Assembly: GCA_008680965.1 (NCBI GenBank)
Contig: NAKE01000001.1
Coordinates: forward strand, 930,001-994,000
Origin: Collinsella aerofaciens
Lineage (GTDB): Bacteria; Actinomycetota; Coriobacteriia; Coriobacteriales; Coriobacteriaceae
Reading direction: 5' to 3'
Length of the DNA stretch: 64,000 nt
In this document: positions 34,693 to 43,780 of the stretch, piece by piece
How positions within the stretch are numbered: the first letter of the stretch is position 1
Layout: each line of letters opens with the position of its first letter
Translations under genes and position numbers: made by a program
The notes under the pieces: generated by a model
What the model saw: only the letters and a program-made list of their open reading frames with translations
Databases searched by the model: none
What the model was told of the DNA's origin: nothing

Positions 34693-35972
34693 ATGGTCTT
34701 AAGAATGCTTTCCGCATCAAAGAATTGCGCGAAAAGATTCTTTTTACCATAGCTATGCTCGTCGTGTACCGCATTGGTGCGCACGTTCCTGTGCCCGGCA
34801 TTCCCTTCCAGGGGATGCTGGGCCTTTTCTCGACCGATAACAATTCGGTCGCCGCAGGTGCTATGGCCCTCCTGAATCTTTTCTCTGGTGGCGCGTTGAG
34901 CTATGTTTCGGTGTTCTCCCTGGGCATCATGCCTTACATCACCAGCTCGATCATCCTCCAGATGCTCCAGGCCGTTGTGCCTTCCCTGCATGAGCTTGCC
35001 CGCGAGGGCGAGGTCGGTCAGACCAAGATTACGCAGTATTCGCGTTACCTCACCCTGGCTCTGGCAATCCTCAACTCCGTGGGTTACCTCTTCCTCTTTA
35101 AGAGCTTCGGCATCAGCTTTACTGGCGCCGGCGCTCCCGAGATCATCTTTGACCTCATGATCGTCGGTACGCTCACCGCGGGCGCCATGCTGATCATGTG
35201 GATTGGTGAGCTCATCACCCAGCGCGGTATCGGCAATGGCATGTCGCTGATCATCTTTGCGAACATCATGGCCGGTCTGCCGCAGGCGATCTTCTCCAGC
35301 ACCGAGGGCAATGCCGGTGGCATCATCACCATGGTGATCATCTGCGCCATCATCCTGCTGGTCATCCCGCTGATCGTTTTCCTTGAGCGCGGCCAGCGCC
35401 GCATTCCGGTCTCCTACGCCAAGCGCGTCGTGGGCCGTCGCATGATGGGTGGCCAGACCACCTACCTGCCCATCAAGGTCAACACCGCGGGTGTCGTGCC
35501 GATCATCTTCGCTTCGGCGCTGCTGTACTTCCCGGCCCAGATTGCCGTGTTCTTCCCCGGCATCGGCTGGATTCAGGCAGTTGCCTCTGCGCTTTCGACC
35601 GGTTGGCTCAACTGGGTGCTTAACGTTGTCCTCATCGTGTTCTTCGCGTACTTCTATACCTCCATGGTGTTCAACCCCGATGACACGGCCGACAACCTTA
35701 AGAAGCAGGGCGGCTTTATTCCGGGCGTCCGTCCGGGTAGGGCTACCGCGGCCTACATCAAGAACGCGCTCAACAAGATCACGCTTCCCAGCGCTGTCTT
35801 TTTGGCGCTCATCGCCATCGTGCCTTCGATCATCTTCTCCTTCACGGGTAACCATCTGATCCAGGCATTTGGCGGCACGTCCATCCTCATCATGGTCGGC
35901 GTCGTGCTCGACACGGTCGATAAGCTCGAAGGCCAGATCAAGATGTATGATTACGATGGATTCTTTAAATAG
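34686..35972 (+). CDS. secY: Preprotein translocase subunit SecY
   Basis: A 428-residue channel protein of the Sec translocon with ten expected membrane helices. The GTG at 34686 gives the usual start [19 protein letters not shown]; an ATG 7 bases later is out of frame. Conserved GAHVPVPGI (plug region), [30 protein letters not shown] and [10 protein letters not shown] are all present. It works with SecA, encoded at 56409. The start lies within rplO, indicating translational coupling. Confidence 0.97.
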   Translation: MLNGLKNAFRIKELREKILFTIAMLVVYRIGAHVPVPGIPFQGMLGLFSTDNNSVAAGAMALLNLFSGGALSYVSVFSLGIMPYITSSIILQMLQAVVPSLHELAREGEVGQTKITQYSRYLTLALAILNSVGYLFLFKSFGISFTGAGAPEIIFDLMIVGTLTAGAMLIMWIGELITQRGIGNGMSLIIFANIMAGLPQAIFSSTEGNAGGIITMVIICAIILLVIPLIVFLERGQRRIPVSYAKRVVGRRMMGGQTTYLPIKVNTAGVVPIIFASALLYFPAQIAVFFPGIGWIQAVASALSTGWLNWVLNVVLIVFFAYFYTSMVFNPDDTADNLKKQGGFIPGVRPGRATAAYIKNALNKITLPSAVFLALIAIVPSIIFSFTGNHLIQAFGGTSILIMVGVVLDTVDKLEGQIKMYDYDGFFK

Positions 35973-35990
35973 GCTAGAGGAGGATTGCTC

Positions 35991-36617
35991 ATGAACCTCG
36001 TATTGCTCGGAGCTCCGGGTGCCGGCAAGGGCACCGTCGCACAGGAGCTCGTCGCCGAGTTTGGCATCGCTCACATTTCCACGGGCGACCTGCTGCGTGC
36101 TGCCGTTAAGGGTGGCACCGAGCTTGGTATTCAGGCTAAGAAGTACATGGACGCTGGCGAGCTCGTTCCCGACCAGCTCGTGATCGACCTTGTCAAGGAG
36201 CGCCTTGCCGCCGATGACGCCCAGCAGGGCTTCATCCTCGACGGCTTCCCGCGCAACACCGCCCAGGCTGTGACGCTCGATTCCGAGCTCTCCGCCATGG
36301 GTCGCGAGATCGACTGCGCCCTTCTGGTCGATGTGGCCCCCGAGGTCATCATCGATCGTCTGTCTTCGCGTCGTACCTGCCGCGCCTGCGGTTACACCGG
36401 CACCGCTGCCGATACTACCTGCCCCAAGTGCGGCGGCGAGATGTATCAGCGCGACGACGACAAGCCCGAGACCATCAAGAACCGTCTCGACGTCTACGAG
36501 AAGTCCACGAGCCCGCTCGTCGACTACTATCGTGGCCAGGGTCTGCTCAAGTCGGTCAACGGTGACCAGGCTCGCGAGACCGTGTACGGGGATGTCAAAG
36601 AGGCTCTCGGTCTATGA
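35991..36617 (+). CDS. adk: Adenylate kinase
   Basis: A 208-residue enzyme (ATP + AMP to 2 ADP). The ATG at 35991 behind AGAGGAGG gives MNLVLLGAPGAGKGTVAQEL with the P-loop. FILDGFPRNTAQA is the AMP-site motif. The LID carries four cysteines (CRACG and CPKCG), so it is the zinc-binding long form usual in Gram-positive bacteria. The stop overlaps the start of map (ATGA). Confidence 0.97.
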   Translation: MNLVLLGAPGAGKGTVAQELVAEFGIAHISTGDLLRAAVKGGTELGIQAKKYMDAGELVPDQLVIDLVKERLAADDAQQGFILDGFPRNTAQAVTLDSELSAMGREIDCALLVDVAPEVIIDRLSSRRTCRACGYTGTAADTTCPKCGGEMYQRDDDKPETIKNRLDVYEKSTSPLVDYYRGQGLLKSVNGDQARETVYGDVKEALGL

Positions 36618-37402
36618 TCAAGATTAAGTCTGCAACGCAAATTGAGCAGATGAAGAAGGCAGGAGCGCTATCTAAGATGGCGCTCCGCCACGTTGGAGCC
36701 ATGGTTCGCCCCGGCGTGTCGACCTTCGAGCTCGATCAGCTTGCCGAGCAGATTATCCGCATGCATGGCGGCACCCCTGCCTTTAAGGGTTACGGCGGGT
36801 TCCCGGGGACCATTTGCGCATCGATCAACGATGCCGTGGTCCACGGCATTCCCAACCCCGACATGATCCTGCGCGATGGCGATATCATCTCCATCGATAC
36901 GGGAGCTGTCGTTGACGGTTGGGTTGGCGATAACGCCTGGACGTTTTTCGTCGGCACTCCCACGCCCGAGGCCAAGGCCCTGTGCGAGGTTACGCGCGAT
37001 TGCCTAAAGGCTGCCATCGAGCAAGCTGTTCCCGGTAACCATATCGGGGACGTCGGCTATGCCGTTCAGTCTCTCGCCGAGTCTCACGGTTACGGCGTGC
37101 TTCGCGATTACGTGGGGCATGGTATTGGCCGCGTGATGCACGAGGACCCCAACGTTCCAAATTATGGAAAGAAGGGGAGAGGCGTTCGCCTTCAGGCTGG
37201 TATGGTCATCGCCATCGAACCGATGGTTACGATGGGTTCCAATCATGTGAGCACAGGCTCCGATGGTTGGATCGTAACGACCAACGACCACCTGCCCGCC
37301 GCACACTACGAGAACACCGTCGCCATTACCAATGACGGCCCGGTGATTCTTACCACGGATGCCCAGGGTGCTTGGTGCTCCCTGCAGGGCGGAGAAATGT
37401 AA
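36614..37402 (+). CDS. map: Type I methionine aminopeptidase
   Basis: A 262-residue enzyme removing N-terminal methionine. Metal ligands are visible in IISIDTGAVVDGWVGDNAWT (two Asp), YVGHGIGRVMHEDPNVPN (His), VIAIEPMVTMGS (Glu) and a Glu near the C-terminus. It starts within the adk stop, so the two are translationally coupled. Confidence 0.97.
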   Translation: MIKIKSATQIEQMKKAGALSKMALRHVGAMVRPGVSTFELDQLAEQIIRMHGGTPAFKGYGGFPGTICASINDAVVHGIPNPDMILRDGDIISIDTGAVVDGWVGDNAWTFFVGTPTPEAKALCEVTRDCLKAAIEQAVPGNHIGDVGYAVQSLAESHGYGVLRDYVGHGIGRVMHEDPNVPNYGKKGRGVRLQAGMVIAIEPMVTMGSNHVSTGSDGWIVTTNDHLPAAHYENTVAITNDGPVILTTDAQGAWCSLQGGEM

Positions 37403-37438
37403 CAAGTTCCACGTAGATGTGGAGCCATTACGAAGATA

Positions 37439-37467
37439 TTACGATACGTGCATGCGTATTGTAGAAT
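37439..37467 (+). promoter_or_regulatory. Probable promoter upstream of infA
   Basis: TTACGA (37439-37444) and TAGAAT (37462-37467) are 17 bp apart, 40 bases before the infA start. It would let infA and the alpha part be transcribed separately. Confidence 0.5.
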
Positions 37468-37506
37468 ACTCAATCGCTGTCGTTTTCTAGAGAAAGATGA
37501 TTGCTT

Positions 37507-37725
37507 GTGAAGAAGGAAGACGCAATTGAGCTCGAGGGTACGGTAAAGGAGCCGCTGCCCAATGCCATGTTTAAGGTTGAGCTCGAGAACGGTCATTCGG
37601 TTCTGTGCAACATTTCTGGCAAGATCCGAATGAATTACATCCGCATTCTCCCCGGTGACAGGGTTGTCGTGGAGCTTTCCCCGTACGACCTGACCCGCGG
37701 TCGCATCACCTATCGCTATAAATAG
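37507..37725 (+). CDS. infA: Translation initiation factor IF-1
   Basis: 72 residues from a GTG at 37507, the usual IF-1 length; a TTG two codons earlier is possible. The OB fold is clear: [40 protein letters not shown] and [13 protein letters not shown]. It binds the 30S A site during initiation. Confidence 0.96.
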   Translation: MKKEDAIELEGTVKEPLPNAMFKVELENGHSVLCNISGKIRMNYIRILPGDRVVVELSPYDLTRGRITYRYK

Positions 37726-37872
37726 CGACACGCATACACGCTCTATTCCGACTGCAGGCTTAGCTCAACCTACGGTCGGTTTGCGTGTGAAGACCAGCCA
37801 TAGTTTTAAACGCCTGCGGCTGGGCGAGTAGATAGTAGGGAAGTAGTTTGAGCGCTACCGAAAGGAAGAACG
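37726..37872. other. Structured leader between infA and rpmJ
   Basis: ACACGCA near 37729 can pair with TGCGTGT near 37783, enclosing CCGAC/GTCGG. It could be a processing site or a conserved leader; no T-run follows. Confidence 0.35.
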
Positions 37873-37986
37873 ATGAAGGTACGTCCTTCGGTCAAGAAGA
37901 TGTGCGATAAGTGCAAAATCATTAGGCGCCATGGCAAGGTCCTCGTCATTTGCGAGAACCCCCGTCATAAGCAGCGTCAGGGTTAA
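37873..37986 (+). CDS. rpmJ: 50S ribosomal protein L36
   Basis: A 37-residue protein, [20 protein letters not shown] and so on, with ATG behind AAAGGAAG. CDKC, a further Cys and His form the zinc ribbon of the C+ form. It ends 14 bases before rpsM. Confidence 0.97.
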   Translation: MKVRPSVKKMCDKCKIIRRHGKVLVICENPRHKQRQG

Positions 37987-38000
37987 GAGAGGAGACTACG

Positions 38001-38375
38001 TTGGCCCGTATTAATGGTGTCGACCTCCCGCGTGAGAAGCGCGTTGAGATCGGTCTGACCTACATTTACGGCATCGGCCGCACCACTGCGACGAAGATCT
38101 GCGTCGAGTGCAACGTTAACGTGGACACGCGCGTTAAGGACCTCACCGAGGATGAGGTTAACGCCATCCGCGATTATATCGATAAGAATCAGATCATGGT
38201 TGAGGGCGACCTCCGCCGTGAGCGCAACCAGAACGTCAAGCGCCTTATGGACATCGGCTGCAACCGCGGCCTTCGTCACCGCAAGGGCCTCCCGGTCCGC
38301 GGCCAGCGCACCCACACTAACGCTCGTACCCGCAAGGGCCCGAAGCGTCAGATCGGTGCTAAGAAGAAGAAATAA
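38001..38375 (+). CDS. rpsM: 30S ribosomal protein S13
   Basis: A 124-residue S13 starting with TTG behind AGAGGAG ([20 protein letters not shown]). The helix-two-turn-helix [13 protein letters not shown] and the basic tail [18 protein letters not shown] are normal. Confidence 0.97.
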   Translation: MARINGVDLPREKRVEIGLTYIYGIGRTTATKICVECNVNVDTRVKDLTEDEVNAIRDYIDKNQIMVEGDLRRERNQNVKRLMDIGCNRGLRHRKGLPVRGQRTHTNARTRKGPKRQIGAKKKK

Positions 38376-38389
38376 GGAGCGCTAGATAG

Positions 38390-38794
38390 ATGGCTACTGC
38401 TAAGAAGAACGTTCGCGCTGCCCGTCTGAAGCGCGCGGACCGTAAGAACATTTCCGTGGGCCAGGCTCACATTCGTTCTACGTTCAACAACACGATCGTT
38501 TCGATCACCGATCCCCAGGGCAACGTCATTTCCTGGAAGTCGGCTGGCCAGGTGGGCTTCAAGGGCTCCCGTAAGTCCACGCCGTTCGCTGCCCAGATGG
38601 CTGCCGAGGCTGCTGCCAAGCAGGCCATGGAGCACGGTATGAAGAAGGTTTCCGTCTTCGTCAAGGGACCCGGCTCCGGTCGTGAGACCGCCATCCGCTC
38701 CCTCCAGGCTGCTGGCCTCGAGGTCTCGAGCATCCAGGACAAGACCCCCATTCCGCACAACGGCTGCCGCCCCAAGAAGCGTCGCCGCGTGTAA
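38390..38794 (+). CDS. rpsK: 30S ribosomal protein S11
   Basis: A 134-residue S11. [20 protein letters not shown] and the C-terminal [14 protein letters not shown] match the family. It lines the platform of the 30S subunit. Confidence 0.97.
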   Translation: MATAKKNVRAARLKRADRKNISVGQAHIRSTFNNTIVSITDPQGNVISWKSAGQVGFKGSRKSTPFAAQMAAEAAAKQAMEHGMKKVSVFVKGPGSGRETAIRSLQAAGLEVSSIQDKTPIPHNGCRPKKRRRV

Positions 38795-38813
38795 CTGAAA
38801 GGATCGTATCAAT

Positions 38814-39410
38814 ATGGCAATCGACAGGACTCCTGTTCTTAAGCGCTGCCGTCAGCTCGGGATCGATCCCGCTGAGCTCGGTTACAGCAGCAAGAAGGAA
38901 TCTATCCGTCAGCCCAAGCGCCGTCGCAAGGAATCTGAGTACGGCATGCAGCTGCGTGAGAAGCAGAAGGTCAAGTTCATCTATGGCGTTCTGGAGAAGC
39001 AGTTCCACGGCTACTTCAACAAGGCCCGTAAGATGAACGGCGTCACCGGTGAGAACCTCATGATCATCCTTGAGTCTCGCCTCGACAACGTCGTCTTCCG
39101 TCTTGGCTTCGCCCGCACCCGCAAAGAGGCTCGTCAGTCCGTCCGTCACGGTCACTTCACCGTGAACGGCAAGCGCGTGGACATCCCGTCCTACCGCGTC
39201 AAGGCCGGCGACGTCGTCGCTGTCGGCGAGAAGTTCCGTGACCTCCTCCCCATCAAGGAGGCCCTGATTTCCTCCGAGCGCTTTGAGGTTCCTGGCTGGC
39301 TCGAGGTCGATATCGAGAAGCTGTCTGGTAACGTGCTCGCTCTGCCGACGCGTGAGCAGATCAGCGGTGATATCAACGAGCAGCTCATCGTCGAGCTCTA
39401 CTCTAAGTAG
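38814..39410 (+). CDS. rpsD: 30S ribosomal protein S4
   Basis: A 198-residue S4 with the S4 RNA-binding domain ESRLDNVVFRLGFARTRKEA followed by VRHGHFTVNGKRVDIPSYRV. The N-terminus lacks the four-cysteine zinc site, so it is the C- form. It starts assembly of the 30S subunit. Confidence 0.97.
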   Translation: MAIDRTPVLKRCRQLGIDPAELGYSSKKESIRQPKRRRKESEYGMQLREKQKVKFIYGVLEKQFHGYFNKARKMNGVTGENLMIILESRLDNVVFRLGFARTRKEARQSVRHGHFTVNGKRVDIPSYRVKAGDVVAVGEKFRDLLPIKEALISSERFEVPGWLEVDIEKLSGNVLALPTREQISGDINEQLIVELYSK

Positions 39411-39442
39411 TCCATCCGGGCTGCTGAGGCTGGAGGTAATAC

Positions 39443-40384
39443 ATGTCAGAATTCATTAGGCCTCAGGTTCAGGTCGAAGAGATCAACGAGACCTCTGCTC
39501 GTGTCTCCGTCGAGCCGCTCGAGCGTGGCTACGGCGATACGCTGGGTAACTCGCTTCGTCGTGTTCTTCTGTCCTCGCTCGAGGGTGCCGCCGTCGAGGC
39601 CATTCAGATCGATGGTGCGCAGCACGAGTTCATGACCATCCCTAACATGGTCGAGGATGTCACCGACATCGTCCTGAATGTCAAGGGTCTTGTCTTCAGG
39701 GCTCTCGGCACGACCGACGAGGCGACCGCCACCATCTCGGTTGACGGCCCCTGCGAGGTCACCGGTGCGGACTTCTTTATTCCGTCCGAGTTTGAGCTGG
39801 TCAACCCCGAGCAGCACATTGCTACGCTCACCGAGGGTGGCCATCTCACCATGAGCATGCGCATCGGCTATGGTCGCGGCTATGTCTCTGGCGAGGCCAA
39901 CAAGCGCGACAACGATCCCATCGGTGTGATCAACGTCGACTCGCTGTACTCGCCGGTGTCCCGTTGCGCCAAGCTCGTTGAGGCTTGCCGTGTCGGCCAG
40001 CATACCGACTACGACCGCCTTGTCCTCGAGATCGAGACCAACGGTTCCATCGCCCCGCGCGACGCCGTGGTCCAGGCTGCCAATATCATCAACCAGCATA
40101 TGGCCGCCTTTATGAACCTTGCCGAGACCCCCGAGGTCGAGGAGGAGGCTTCGATCTTCGCTCCCGAGGTCACCAACGACAACGCCGAGCTGGACAAGCA
40201 GATCGAGGATCTGGACCTTTCCGTCCGTTCCTACAACTGCCTTAAGCGCGCCAGCATTCACTCGGTCCGTCAGCTCGTTGAGTTCTCGGAGAACGATCTG
40301 CTCAACATCCGTAACTTCGGTGTTAAGTCGATCGAGGAAGTGAAGGACAAGCTTGAGTCCATGGGCCTGAGCCTGAAGGCTTAA
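39443..40384 (+). CDS. rpoA: DNA-directed RNA polymerase subunit alpha
   Basis: A 313-residue alpha subunit with ATG behind TGGAGG. The N-terminal dimerisation part has PLERGYGDTLGNSLRRVLLS and the C-terminal domain has LDLSVRSYNCLKRASIHSVR and the helix-hairpin-helix NLGV-like NIRNFGVKSIEEVKDKL. An acidic linker (about residues 230-250) joins them. Confidence 0.97.
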   Translation: MSEFIRPQVQVEEINETSARVSVEPLERGYGDTLGNSLRRVLLSSLEGAAVEAIQIDGAQHEFMTIPNMVEDVTDIVLNVKGLVFRALGTTDEATATISVDGPCEVTGADFFIPSEFELVNPEQHIATLTEGGHLTMSMRIGYGRGYVSGEANKRDNDPIGVINVDSLYSPVSRCAKLVEACRVGQHTDYDRLVLEIETNGSIAPRDAVVQAANIINQHMAAFMNLAETPEVEEEASIFAPEVTNDNAELDKQIEDLDLSVRSYNCLKRASIHSVRQLVEFSENDLLNIRNFGVKSIEEVKDKLESMGLSLKA

Positions 40385-40414
40385 TGCTTCGCATATTTGA
40401 GGAGAAACTAGACC

Positions 40415-40882
40415 ATGCGTCACAACGTTAAGAAGGGCCTGAAGCTCGGCACCGATGCGAGCCACACCAAGGCCATGAAGAAGAGCCTTGCTAAGGCCCT
40501 CTTCGAGAACGACCGCATCAAGACCACCGAGACCCGCGCTAAGGCGCTGCGTTCGGTCGTCGACCCGATCATCACCTGGGCCAAGAAGGGCGACCTGCAC
40601 TCTCGCCGTCTGGCTATCGCCAAGCTCGGCGATAAGCAGCTCGTTGCCGAGATCTTCGACAAGGCTGCTCAGGGCATGTGGCAGGACCGCAACGGCGGTT
40701 ACACCCGCATCATGAAGCTCGGTAACCGTAAGGGTGATAACGCTCCTATCGTTATCATGGAGCTCGTCACCGAGCCTTGCACGCCTAAGGCCAAGAAGGC
40801 TGCTCCGGCCCCCAAGAAGGCCGCTGCTCCCAAGAAGGTCGAGGCCGTCGAGGAGGCTTCTGCTGAGGAGACCGCTGAGTAG
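40415..40882 (+). CDS. rplQ: 50S ribosomal protein L17 with Ala/Lys-rich tail
   Basis: A 155-residue L17. The core (MRHNVKKGLKLGTDASHTKA to VIMELVTEPC) is standard, about 120 residues; about 35 extra residues of Ala, Lys, Pro and Glu follow (KKAAPAPKKAAAPKKVEAVE). Such tails occur in actinobacterial L17. A strong terminator lies 27 bases downstream. Confidence 0.96.
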   Translation: MRHNVKKGLKLGTDASHTKAMKKSLAKALFENDRIKTTETRAKALRSVVDPIITWAKKGDLHSRRLAIAKLGDKQLVAEIFDKAAQGMWQDRNGGYTRIMKLGNRKGDNAPIVIMELVTEPCTPKAKKAAPAPKKAAAPKKVEAVEEASAEETAE

Positions 40883-40908
40883 ACATTCTGTCTGCATAGG
40901 CTATATTC

Positions 40909-40939
40909 GAGGGGTACGTTCGCGTACCCCTCTTTTTTT
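40909..40939 (+). terminator. Intrinsic terminator after rplQ
   Basis: A 10-bp stem GAGGGGTACG/CGTACCCCTC with a TTCG tetraloop and seven Ts. It closes the ribosomal operon; truA follows. Confidence 0.93.
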
Positions 40940-40974
40940 GTCGCAATACCGTTGCTAGTTTGTTGGGAGCGCCC

Positions 40975-41799
40975 ATGACTGCGCCGTCTGATTTCAATTC
41001 GACCCCCGAGCTCGACGCCACCCTTGTATTTCGCGTGGCCTACGATGGCTCCTCCTATAGCGGATTTGCGGAGCAGCCGGGCCTGACGACGGTTGCGGGC
41101 GAGCTGCGCCGTGCCATTGAGACGTTGCTGCGCCGCCCAATCGATCTTACGTGCGCGGGGCGTACCGATGCCGGCGTTCATGCGGTGGCCCAATACATCA
41201 GCGTGCCCGTAACGGACGCTGAGCTCGCTTTGACGCGCCGTAGGTGGCTGAGGGCTATGGATGCCCTCCTGGGCAAAGATATCGCCATAAACGAGGTCTA
41301 CAAGGCTCGTAAGGGCTTTTCTGCACGTTTTGACGCGCGCTCTCGCACTTACACCTATCGCATTGCCGACCGTGATGCGCGACCCGTGCTGTCACGCGGT
41401 GCCGTGTGGTGGCATCGCTATCCCCTCGACGTCGACGCGATGGCGGCCGCCTGTCCTGCGCTTTTAGGCGAGCAGGACTTTAAGAGCTTTTGCAAGGTCG
41501 CCTCTGCCGTGGGCAAGCCCACGCACCGTTGCGTAATGCGGGCCGAGTTTGGCCATGAGGTCGCCTTTGGCGAGGACATCCTCACGTTTACCATCGAGGG
41601 CAATGCGTTTTTGCATTCGATGGTGCGAACCATTGTGGGCACCCTTGTCGAGATCGGCATGCATCGCCGCGATCCCGAGTGGATGCGCGAGGTAATTGAC
41701 GCCTGCGATCGCACCGCAGCTGGTCCTACGGCACCCGCATGCGGTCTTACCTTTATGGGCGTGGACTACGACCCCACCGAGCTTGTGGTGCTCGATTAG
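40975..41799 (+). CDS. truA: tRNA pseudouridine(38-40) synthase
   Basis: 274 residues from the ATG at 40975 (TGGGAG upstream). The catalytic aspartate is in CAGRTDAGVHAVAQY (about residues 60-75), preceded by VAYDGSSYSGFAEQPG, and GNAFLHSMVRTIVGTL lies near the C-terminus. It modifies the anticodon arm of tRNAs. This is its common place after rplQ. Confidence 0.95.
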   Translation: MTAPSDFNSTPELDATLVFRVAYDGSSYSGFAEQPGLTTVAGELRRAIETLLRRPIDLTCAGRTDAGVHAVAQYISVPVTDAELALTRRRWLRAMDALLGKDIAINEVYKARKGFSARFDARSRTYTYRIADRDARPVLSRGAVWWHRYPLDVDAMAAACPALLGEQDFKSFCKVASAVGKPTHRCVMRAEFGHEVAFGEDILTFTIEGNAFLHSMVRTIVGTLVEIGMHRRDPEWMREVIDACDRTAAGPTAPACGLTFMGVDYDPTELVVLD

Positions 41800-41918
41800 G
41801 GAAGTGGCTGCCTGACGGCGATCTTTGTGTGCGGCGCCTGTGGGCGGGGCGTGTGCAACATCTGTTCTTGACGTGCATCGCGGCGGACGACCGCCCGCAT
41901 TAATTGACGGGGTGTACC

Positions 41919-42995
41919 ATGAACGACAGTTTGTTACTAGCTGTCGAGAGGACGGAAAACTTGGTTCGACGTGGTTCGCATCCGCGACTTTCGGTGATCC
42001 TGATTGTTGAGGGTTCGCCCAGTTATGCGATGCGCGCTCTCGAGAGCGTCCAGAACCAAGACCTCTACGATTTGCAGATTGTCGTCGTTTGCCGCGGCGT
42101 GGTAGCTGGTGTGCGCCATTCGCTCGAAGTTGCTGCCGACAGAGATATTCATATTGATTTGATTGATGTTGAAGACCCGGTGCCTGGCGCCTGCCTGCGT
42201 GCCGGCTTTGCGGCTTCGCGCGGCTCCCAGATCATTGCGATGAATGCCAATGAGTGGTTTGCGCCGCAGTCCCTTTCGCAGATGGTCGAAAGCTCCTGCG
42301 ACGCTTCTGCTGACATCGTGTTTCCCTCTGTTTCGCTCGATCGCTACGATGTTCACCGCGAACGTCATTCCCGAGTTTTGGACGCGACATCCGTTTCTGA
42401 AGATGAGGACCGGGCGGCTTGCCTGACCCAATTGGTTTCCTGTGGTTTAATCCGACAGACCTCTGGCGTGCTGTATGATCGCGCCCTTTTTGAGGCGTGC
42501 CTTGCGCATGGCGATGCGTTTCGAACGGTGTCTTTTTTGACGCTCGCGCTTTCGCAGGCAAAGCGCGTTTCGGGATGTGGCCGTGCCCGTTTTCATGCAG
42601 TTGCGCCGTCGATTACGGAGACGTTTGACCCCACGATGTTTGCCAGGCTTTCTGATGATATCGGGGCGCTCGACAGGCTTGCCGACTCGCTTGCCGTCGC
42701 GGGCGGTGGCAATCAGTTGAAACTGGTCTGCCAGCGGTATTACTACGCCGGTCTGGTCGCCTGCATCGAAAATTTGTGTTTGAGCCCCCATGGGGTGTCT
42801 TCAATAGAGCGTTCGGCCCGTTTGCATGATATGCTCGAAGCGCAGCGTACCCGTCAGATGGTTGCGGCTCTTAAAGGCAATCATCGTGGCCTAGGTCTGC
42901 TCTATGGTTCGATAGCTAGTGCCAAGCCCATGCGGTGTGCGTTGTATACGCATCTGGCGGCCTTTTTCAATCGTTCGGGCGTCCGGACTGTCTAG
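41919..42995 (+). CDS. Glycosyltransferase family 2-like protein
   Basis: 358 residues from the ATG at 41919. Residues about 25-125 have the start of a GT-A fold (LSVILIVEGSPSYAMRALES, QDLYDLQIVVVCRG), but the usual DxD is not clear; DVEDPVPGACLRAGFAASRG and IAMNANEWFAPQSLSQM align with the motif region, with NAN in place of DxD. It may be a degenerate or accessory glycosyltransferase. No membrane segments. It lies alone between truA and argR. Confidence 0.65.
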   Translation: MNDSLLLAVERTENLVRRGSHPRLSVILIVEGSPSYAMRALESVQNQDLYDLQIVVVCRGVVAGVRHSLEVAADRDIHIDLIDVEDPVPGACLRAGFAASRGSQIIAMNANEWFAPQSLSQMVESSCDASADIVFPSVSLDRYDVHRERHSRVLDATSVSEDEDRAACLTQLVSCGLIRQTSGVLYDRALFEACLAHGDAFRTVSFLTLALSQAKRVSGCGRARFHAVAPSITETFDPTMFARLSDDIGALDRLADSLAVAGGGNQLKLVCQRYYYAGLVACIENLCLSPHGVSSIERSARLHDMLEAQRTRQMVAALKGNHRGLGLLYGSIASAKPMRCALYTHLAAFFNRSGVRTV

Positions 42996-43080
42996 TAGCG
43001 TGATTTTCGAAATAAATTGCATGGAATTGTTTCGAAATGCGTTCTTATTCACTAAAACCCTCAAATAGCGCTAAACTATT

Positions 43081-43097
43081 CAATCACTAAGTGATTG
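43081..43097. promoter_or_regulatory. 17-bp palindrome upstream of argR
   Basis: CAATCACTAAGTGATTG is a perfect palindrome around one base, 30 bp before the argR start. It could be an operator; it does not closely match the ARG box. Confidence 0.45.
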
Positions 43098-43127
43098 TCT
43101 CCGCCATCTTTTGGAGTGAGGTTTTGT

Positions 43128-43565
43128 ATGGCTAAAAAACGCAATGGGCGCCAGGATGCCATCAGAGATATTGTTCGCAATAAGGACGTACGCACGCAGC
43201 GCGTTTTGGTAGACGAGCTTCGCGCCATGGGTTTCGATTGCACGCAGGCGACCGTTTCGCGCGACATCGCGGACATGGGACTGCGTAAGCTCCCCGAGGG
43301 CATCTATGTCCTTGCCGAGGACCTGCATCTGCAGCGCATGGTTTCCGAGCTGGTTACCGGCGTACTGCGCACCGATAATCTGGTTATGATCAAGGCGCAG
43401 CCCGGTACGGCTTCTGGTATTGCCGCAGCGGTCGATGCCGCGGAGCTGCCCGACGTGCTTGGCTCGCTTGCCGGCAACGACACGATCTTAGTCATTGCGC
43501 AGACGGCCGAGGACGGCGAACGCCTTGAGGCGCTCATCAACAAGCTGAGTAACTCTCACAAGTAG
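43128..43565 (+). CDS. argR: Arginine repressor ArgR
   Basis: 145 residues from the ATG at 43128 behind TTGGAGTGAGG. The N-terminal winged helix ends with the recognition segment FDCTQATVSRDIADMGLRK; the C-terminal domain has VMIKAQPGTASGIAAAVDAA and VLGSLAGNDTILVIAQT, the arginine-binding and hexamer part. No arginine genes are adjacent, so it acts in trans. Confidence 0.95.
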   Translation: MAKKRNGRQDAIRDIVRNKDVRTQRVLVDELRAMGFDCTQATVSRDIADMGLRKLPEGIYVLAEDLHLQRMVSELVTGVLRTDNLVMIKAQPGTASGIAAAVDAAELPDVLGSLAGNDTILVIAQTAEDGERLEALINKLSNSHK

Positions 43566-43616
43566 GGGATGCGTGGCACTGCTGCTGTGCCGATTGTTGC
43601 TATAGGTAATTGCCGA

Positions 43617-43644
43617 GGGCGTTGACGAAGGTCAGCGCCCTTTT
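43617..43644 (+). terminator. Intrinsic terminator after argR
   Basis: GGGCGTTGAC pairs with GTCAGCGCCC (one G-T pair), loop GAAG, followed by TTTT. Confidence 0.8.
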
Positions 43645-43709
43645 GCATGCCGGCACCCGTTGCTCTATCGGTCCTGCAGCCGGGGCCGTCGTGGCATCAT
43701 GTGGCATCT

Positions 43710-43755
43710 GCCGAAATAAAGAAGCGCCCGAGCAGCGTACGTGCTGCTCGGGCGC
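43710..43755 (-). terminator. Intrinsic terminator of the PBP gene
   Basis: A 13-bp GC stem (43724-43736 with 43743-43755). On the minus strand TTCTTTATTT follows. Confidence 0.85.
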
Positions 43756-43780
43756 CTTGGTGTCAGATGCCGCTTTGCGC

